Positions 58,566 to 64,000 of a stretch of 64,000 nt of DNA are shown piece by piece. The notes under the pieces are model-generated. The model was not told where the DNA came from, did not search any database, and was given only the letters and a program-made list of their open reading frames with translations. The position numbers were made by a program, and so were the translations under genes. Within the stretch, counting starts at the first letter, position 1; each line of letters begins with the position of its first letter. The stretch is from Membranipora membranacea (lineage: Eukaryota; Bryozoa; Gymnolaemata; Cheilostomatida; Membraniporidae). Where the stretch lies: assembly GCA_914767715.1 (NCBI GenBank), contig OU612070.1, positions 3,799,501-3,863,500 on the forward strand, in the 5' to 3' direction.

Positions 58566-61500
58566 GAGATGACCCTGTATTAGATTCGTAAATCTGATTC
58601 AGAAATTAATGTAAAACGTATATAAAATACTGTTATACATAATGGACGGGTGGATGGGCTGCAAGGGGCATCGGTTGTCATCCTTCGCTCTGATTGGTCG
58701 GAATGTTTTGTTGTGATGTTCATCATCCAATAAACAATTGTTGTTGTTGGACAGGGTTTTGTGTTGTGGTACAGCTAGCTATTATGAATCATGGAATATC
58801 CTATCAAAATGACATGCTTTCATTAGAGCTAAAGCAGAATGGTGTACAAGGATTAAAAATGCTAATTATGTAATTGCAAGAATTATTACATTGATTAATT
58901 GTGAGATAAAATTGTACAGACTTCATGCAGGTCGGTCTGCAGCACTGTGGTCTTCATGCAGGAACAAAATGCTCTCGGCTGTTTTCTTCAATTTACAAGA
59001 CAAAATCTACCATAAAAAAGCATAGTATTTAAAAACCTAACCTTGTATATTCTGTCTGCAATATTTTCCACTGTATCGCAAAATGTAGTTGCAAAATTAA
59101 ATTTGTAAATAAACACCTGTGCTGGGATATTTTGATGGTCTAGCTGAATTATTTGTGTCTCATTATTCTTTGACTGACTGACACACGAAAATAATATCTG
59201 AAGAGATATTGCCTATTTTGCTCCCTCAAAGACAACACCCATTGAGAGTTTGTGAATGAAGAGCCAATCGGAACCGTAGTCAAGATGTACCATGTGCGGT
59301 ATCACCATATCTCATTCACAAAGTCCCTCTCAAGTGTATTCACTTTCGTCTAAAGTCACCCATTCATAATGTTCACACCCCTTGCATGTCAAATCTTGGC
59401 CCATCACATTAAACCAAATTAAAATGTGACATTCTTTATTGTGTGTAATTTGTCATCCTTGCCTTTCAAGTGGATCCAACGGCATTCTACTATCTAGTGG
59501 GGAGCACTTGTTTATGGAATTAAATTAGATATATGCTCAAAGATTGACCAAACACCAACACCAAAAAGGTGCTGACATGTTTGAAGCCTTGAAGTTGTAG
59601 ACAACCAGTAATTTGCTATGAATAGAATCAGCTTACTGTACAATATAGCAGTGATATTATTATGATATTGTGGGTGTGATTTGTTGAAAGGTAGTGAAGT
59701 AGGGAATAGAAGTGTAATTCACAGCAATGTTCAAGTATTGAATACATGTAATTACTGTCTCACCCATGTGTCTACTTCAAAAATGTGCTGACAGCCAATG
59801 GCTCCTAAATTGTCTCCTCCCTCTATCCTTTCTCTCTTGCAATCCCTGAACAGATCATTCAGATTATATTTTGTCAGTTTCAAAATTTGGATTCATGTAA
59901 TAAATCTTATGTTTAGGCTCTGTCCACTGAGCATCACATTATCAAATAATATGCAGATGAATAATCAATAGTAACTTCAGATCCTGTGTATTTAATATTA
60001 GCTCCCAGATTTTTGCCATCAAAATCGTAGAACAAAACTTGTTAACTTTTATCTAACTTTATGTCAACTAAGTTTTAATGTGTGACCCAAAATCAAGTTT
60101 CAGGTGGAGGCGAAAGAATTTGTCCTTTTCCATTTATTACCAGCAAATGGCAAATCCAGAATAATTGTTAGTAGCTTGCCAATTTACCTGACAATGTGGG
60201 ATATACACCGCCGTTATTGTTAGTAAGCTACTTTGTAGCAACACTGTGAAACTCGGCTATGATGGGCCTAATTTAGAGGTAAGATGTTGGATGTCTTCAT
60301 AGTTTGTTAGGTTTACAAAAGATGAGAAAGCATCGATTATTTTTCTGAGGTGTCAGTTCGGACATTAAGAGATTTGTTAGAACATATTGTCTAGTCACTT
60401 TCTTTGGCTGAGAAACAGCCAGCAAGCATTGGAGAGAATTACCTAGCTAGACCTTGAGAGAAATTTAAAATGATAGTAGACCACTACCATTTCACCTCAA
60501 CTTGAAGAATTTATTCTGTCATAAGACCAAATTAATTTCAAGGTAAATGCTCCTTCTCATCAGCCAACAAAATAATAATTATGCAGATTTAGAATTTTTC
60601 TAATATTTATATTCAATAACCGATGGCATAAAAATAATAGGATGATCAGTTTTATGGGATGAAGGAGGGTGTTACCCCTCATATAATCTTATCTGATGAG
60701 TCTGATCACAACCTTACAGTACATATCATCATGACATCGCCTTATCAAATCTTGAACTTAATGTCCGAATGTTTCTCAGTTAATCGGTGCACATTGTATT
60801 GACATAAATCCTACTAATTCTCTGTGTCTCCGATGCCTCGTAATTTCCTATTGGAGTGTATGAATTTTAATGCCTTTCACTCTTAGAGCAGCCAAATTTT
60901 ATCTTTGACACTTTTTGGAAAATTTGGTTTAGATGGAGAACATCCGATGACGCAAGAAAGTGAGCAACAAAAGTTAAGAAAGGCCATGAAGTGTGAAAAT
61001 CTTTTCAGGCAACACTTCAATTTTGTAAACTCGAATTTTGAGTAATGCAAAACTTTCTAGTGCAAGAAAATTAATTATTGTAGTAAGCTTCACACAGTAC
61101 TGTTTGTCATCTGTTGTGGGTTTGTATTTTGGACCCGGTTACACTCTCACTTGTAATCGCTGTCGGAAGGGTGTGGAGTACACATAAACGCTGCCGTACC
61201 GCGTCGGCAGCATCTCAGCTGTCAGTTACAAGATGCTTTTCCCGATCAGTTTACTCAATGATCATCACGCTGTGATATGGCAGCCTATACAAGGTAGTCT
61301 AGCTGTATACAAGCACACATAGGGGCACATGCAAACACATGCCTTGTCAATTAGGCATCTCTGCTGGTCTTACTTAAGTTTACCTGATACCGATGTTTTC
61401 TCAAGCACTTTTTTCGCTTTAGCTCTTCGGTTATACAGGTGTTTAAGATTATGTATGACATTATTTCTGATTTTATACGCTTATTGGGGGTAATTAACAC

Positions 61501-61893
61501 CTTGTGCGCTTACCTGCCAATCAAACTTTTTCACCAAGGCAGCGTTGGAGAAAAAATGTGCAAAGCATTATATAATGTATGAGTATTTTTTTCTTCTTCA
61601 TCGCTACCGGTAATTACGGCGAAAAAGCAAACTTTTGTCTGTGAACAAACAAAGAACCTATTTCAATATTCCTATCTCCTCTCAATCCAACTTCGATGTT
61701 TTATTTTCCTTTTTCAATGTTGGGTCAGTGATGAGCATCGCTGTCTGTCCTTGTCTTATTACCTGTATTAAAGGCAATTACAAGTTAATATGCATGTATT
61801 TCTGTTTATTAGCATTTTTAGTGATTACGATCCTTCGTCGCTAAAAATGATGTCATAAGATGAATTTTTTATTTGTTTTTGTAATAAATCAAT

Positions 61894-61911
61894 TAATTTG
61901 ATTATTAATCC
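61894..61911. promoter_or_regulatory. Paired-class P3 site next to an Otx/bicoid-type site
   Basis: TAATTTGATTA (61894-61904) is a TAAT-N3-ATTA palindrome, the dimer site of paired-class homeodomains; TAATCC (61906-61911) right beside it is the core of K50 (Otx-type) sites. Functional use is inferred from location only. Confidence 0.35.
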
Positions 61912-63616
61912 TGTCTCATGGCTAGGCCAACTATATAAATGTATCTTTGCAATGTTGCGAATTGTATTTGTTTCAGGCGCTGCTAATACTTTGATTCCGT
62001 AGGTAAATATTACATTGTTTTTATAATGCATGGATATATTGTTAATTGTTATTGTTGTAGCTCCATATGGACACTTATGGTTGCAAAACTTAAATACAAA
62101 TCAAATGCGGCAGACGCCAATGCTGAATTGTAACAGCTCATCTCCGGAACTTTGCGGGTTGGCCCACCATCAAACTCATCAATATTTGTATCTAGCATCA
62201 ATACTTAACAGTTTGTCTCGTCAAATTTGAGACGGCCCCTGAGCATGATATGCAGATTATGAGGTATCTTAGGCTATGCAGATAACGTGTCTCGCTTTAT
62301 CTGTTGAATTTAGAGATTAGTATTATAAGAAAATCAGAATTTCCTGAAAGTCAACACTAGAAACTTTAAACCCAACAGGTCTTTAGCTTCAGGTCCAAAC
62401 AACTGCTGAGGGCTTATATTAAATTTCTCTGGTCATAATATAATAATGAGAGATTGTAGGCTATTCAATGACTCAAGAGCGGTCAAGATCAGAAAAATTT
62501 GATTTGTTTTGACTCACACACCTGTCCCGATTTCAAACAATAAAGTCAATAAAAGAGCGACACCCCCACAAAGGCCCTGTAGTCCCCAAAAATTACAACA
62601 TACCAGATGAATGTGACATGACCTGAGCTTGTTACACATCAACATTCATATTATTCAGTATTTGATAAGTACATACTCTAGCTGTACAACTAAAAAGCAG
62701 CAATAATATAAATCGTACATTTATTTATCACATTTTAGGTAAAGAATCAAATGTAAAATTTATGTCAAAATAAGCTAGATGAAGCCATGAAAGGGCATCA
62801 GGTGGAGACATAAACATAATATAAAGTTTAAATATTTTAATAATATCATATTATATGGTTTATCGTTTGAGTGTGTATGGTACATACCTATTAGGTAAAG
62901 AATATATTTATACAGATTTTGGCACCAACGGGGCAATAAATAGAATAAATTAAAAAATAAAATTGTGTAAACATTAAAGCTTTGAAATGTGCATCAAATT
63001 AAGTGCATTGAGTACAAGATGATAACCTTTGGTACAATGACAAGGTGTATATCGATCACTTTTTAACCGTGGTGGATACCCATTTATAAAAGCAAGGAGG
63101 CATGCATGTACAATAAAATTACATGGCAGCGGTTTCATACAGGAACATTATATCGAACAAAAATGTGAACCATCCAAGTGTGAGGTTAATTGGCCAAGAA
63201 CAATTGTAAAATAATATGTTACCTTATTTACATGAATTGGGACAAAAATATATAGAATAATAGAACTTTAGGGGTTTCCTCGCCGAGGGGCCGTCGGGCG
63301 AGGGGCAAAAGTCTGGGGGGCTCAGACTAGGGGTTTCCTAGATTTGAGCCGGAAAGTGGCAGCACAGCATTAAACTTACTTTATAGGCCTAATACTGGTT
63401 GAAAACTATTAACCCAAAAATAGAAGTGGGTATTTTCCATCCTGAGTTTTGAAAATTGCCTTATAGACTGTAATAAAAAATCAGCGTCTATGACGCATTT
63501 ACAGCGATGACACGGTCTCATCACTCACATGCCATCCAATTTTGCATTGAAAACTCTGCAAAAATACATTGTGGGATTGTTCCAAATAAAGTTGTTGCAA
63601 AATCCACTACTCGATA

Positions 63617-63768
63617 TTAATCTTGTTCATGTAAAACGGCTACCGGAGATCCCCTATCAACATGATTATCAGCGTTATCTCCCAGCCGTTCTGTCCCAGA
63701 ATGCTCCTCATCATCGGAGTTATCTCCACTTAGTTTATCAGAAGCATCCGAACTTTTCTTATGCATAC
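63617..63768 (-). CDS. Last coding exon of a second Vsx-type homeobox gene (copy B, partial)
   Basis: On the minus strand an acceptor (atttcag) opens a phase-1 exon reading (G)MHKKSSDASDKLSGD, later HSGTERLGDN, and ending VLHEQD-stop at 63617-63619. The Vsx A last exon also follows a phase-1 intron and reads [14 protein letters not shown], with LSGTEQQ further on. The MHKKS string directly after the CVC domain is characteristic of Vsx proteins. The rest of the gene (homeodomain, CVC) must lie beyond the right edge. The exon carries 51 codons and the tail is much shorter than in copy A. Confidence 0.8.
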
Positions 63769-64000
63769 CTGAAATATGAATCAAGCATTAGGCTGAATGA
63801 ATTATGCACGGAATCTAAATGATGCACTCATATAATTAAATTATTTGGTCTATAAAATTAAATATGGAAACCTGTATATTTTTTAGTTTAGCTGTAAACC
63901 AAACATCTACACAATTATAGCATAATTGTCTCTTACACAATTTCTTGCGAGTATTTTATGTCACACATGTTTTGATCTGCCTTATACATTGATCGGTTAC
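63769..64000. other. Intron of Vsx copy B to window edge
   Basis: AT-rich sequence without visible features, upstream (minus-strand sense) of the copy B last exon. Confidence 0.6.

Larger units (their letters stand above)
58148..63616. other. 5.5-kb non-coding region between the two Vsx genes
   Basis: Upstream of Vsx A and downstream of Vsx B, both minus strand. No coding exon seen; the open frames at 61635-61844 and 62030-62230 show no motif or splice support. Such a region is expected to hold Vsx enhancers; a homeodomain-type site cluster is at 61894-61911. Confidence 0.55.

Overview
This is a 64 kb stretch of animal nuclear genome (AT-rich, GT-AG introns, long introns, many short mobile-element traces). 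Gene content (MRCK kinase, hnRNP U-like protein, Vsx homeobox genes, arylsulfatase B, a caspase-like/ankyrin protein) fits a bilaterian invertebrate. I cannot name the species. All gene models below were built by hand from splice sites, reading-frame phase and protein motifs.

Layout, left to right. (1) 72-6914, plus strand: 3' half of an MRCK/CDC42BP kinase gene (CNH and CRIB regions; the kinase domain lies outside the window). (2) 10029-22586, minus strand: a 13-exon gene predicting about 1,750 residues, with an N-myristoylation motif, ankyrin repeats, two tandem caspase-like units lacking an intact His/Cys dyad, an acidic linker with a duplicated exon, and a large C-terminal region I do not recognise. 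A 5'-truncated LINE sits in one intron. (3) 24.3-38.9 kb, minus strand: a tandem segmental duplication carrying two intact arylsulfatase B-like genes (491 residues each), a decayed second version of exon 3 in each gene, a matching minisatellite in the last intron, and a remnant of a third copy near 23.6 kb. (4) 40508-51880, plus strand: complete 20-exon hnRNP U-like gene (SAP, SPRY, P-loop kinase-like domain, RGG, Gln/Asn-rich tail; 1,143 residues). (5) 52688-58147, minus strand, convergent with (4): complete 5-exon Vsx/Chx10-type homeobox gene with CVC domain. (6) 63617-63768, minus strand: the last coding exon of a second Vsx gene, so two Vsx genes lie head to tail.

The less obvious layer is mobile DNA. 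One group shares the termini CAATGAACTCCC...GGGAGTTCATTG with 7-bp target duplications: an 861-bp element plus four 15-40-bp palindromic scars which look like excision footprints that keep a few to about 18 bases of each end, as P-element-type transposases leave. Two tiny palindromic elements 230 bp apart share TAGCC...GGCTA ends and perfect 9-bp duplications. A 390-bp foldback element has a perfect 8-bp duplication. The paralogous arylsulfatase segment supplies empty sites for two of these insertions.
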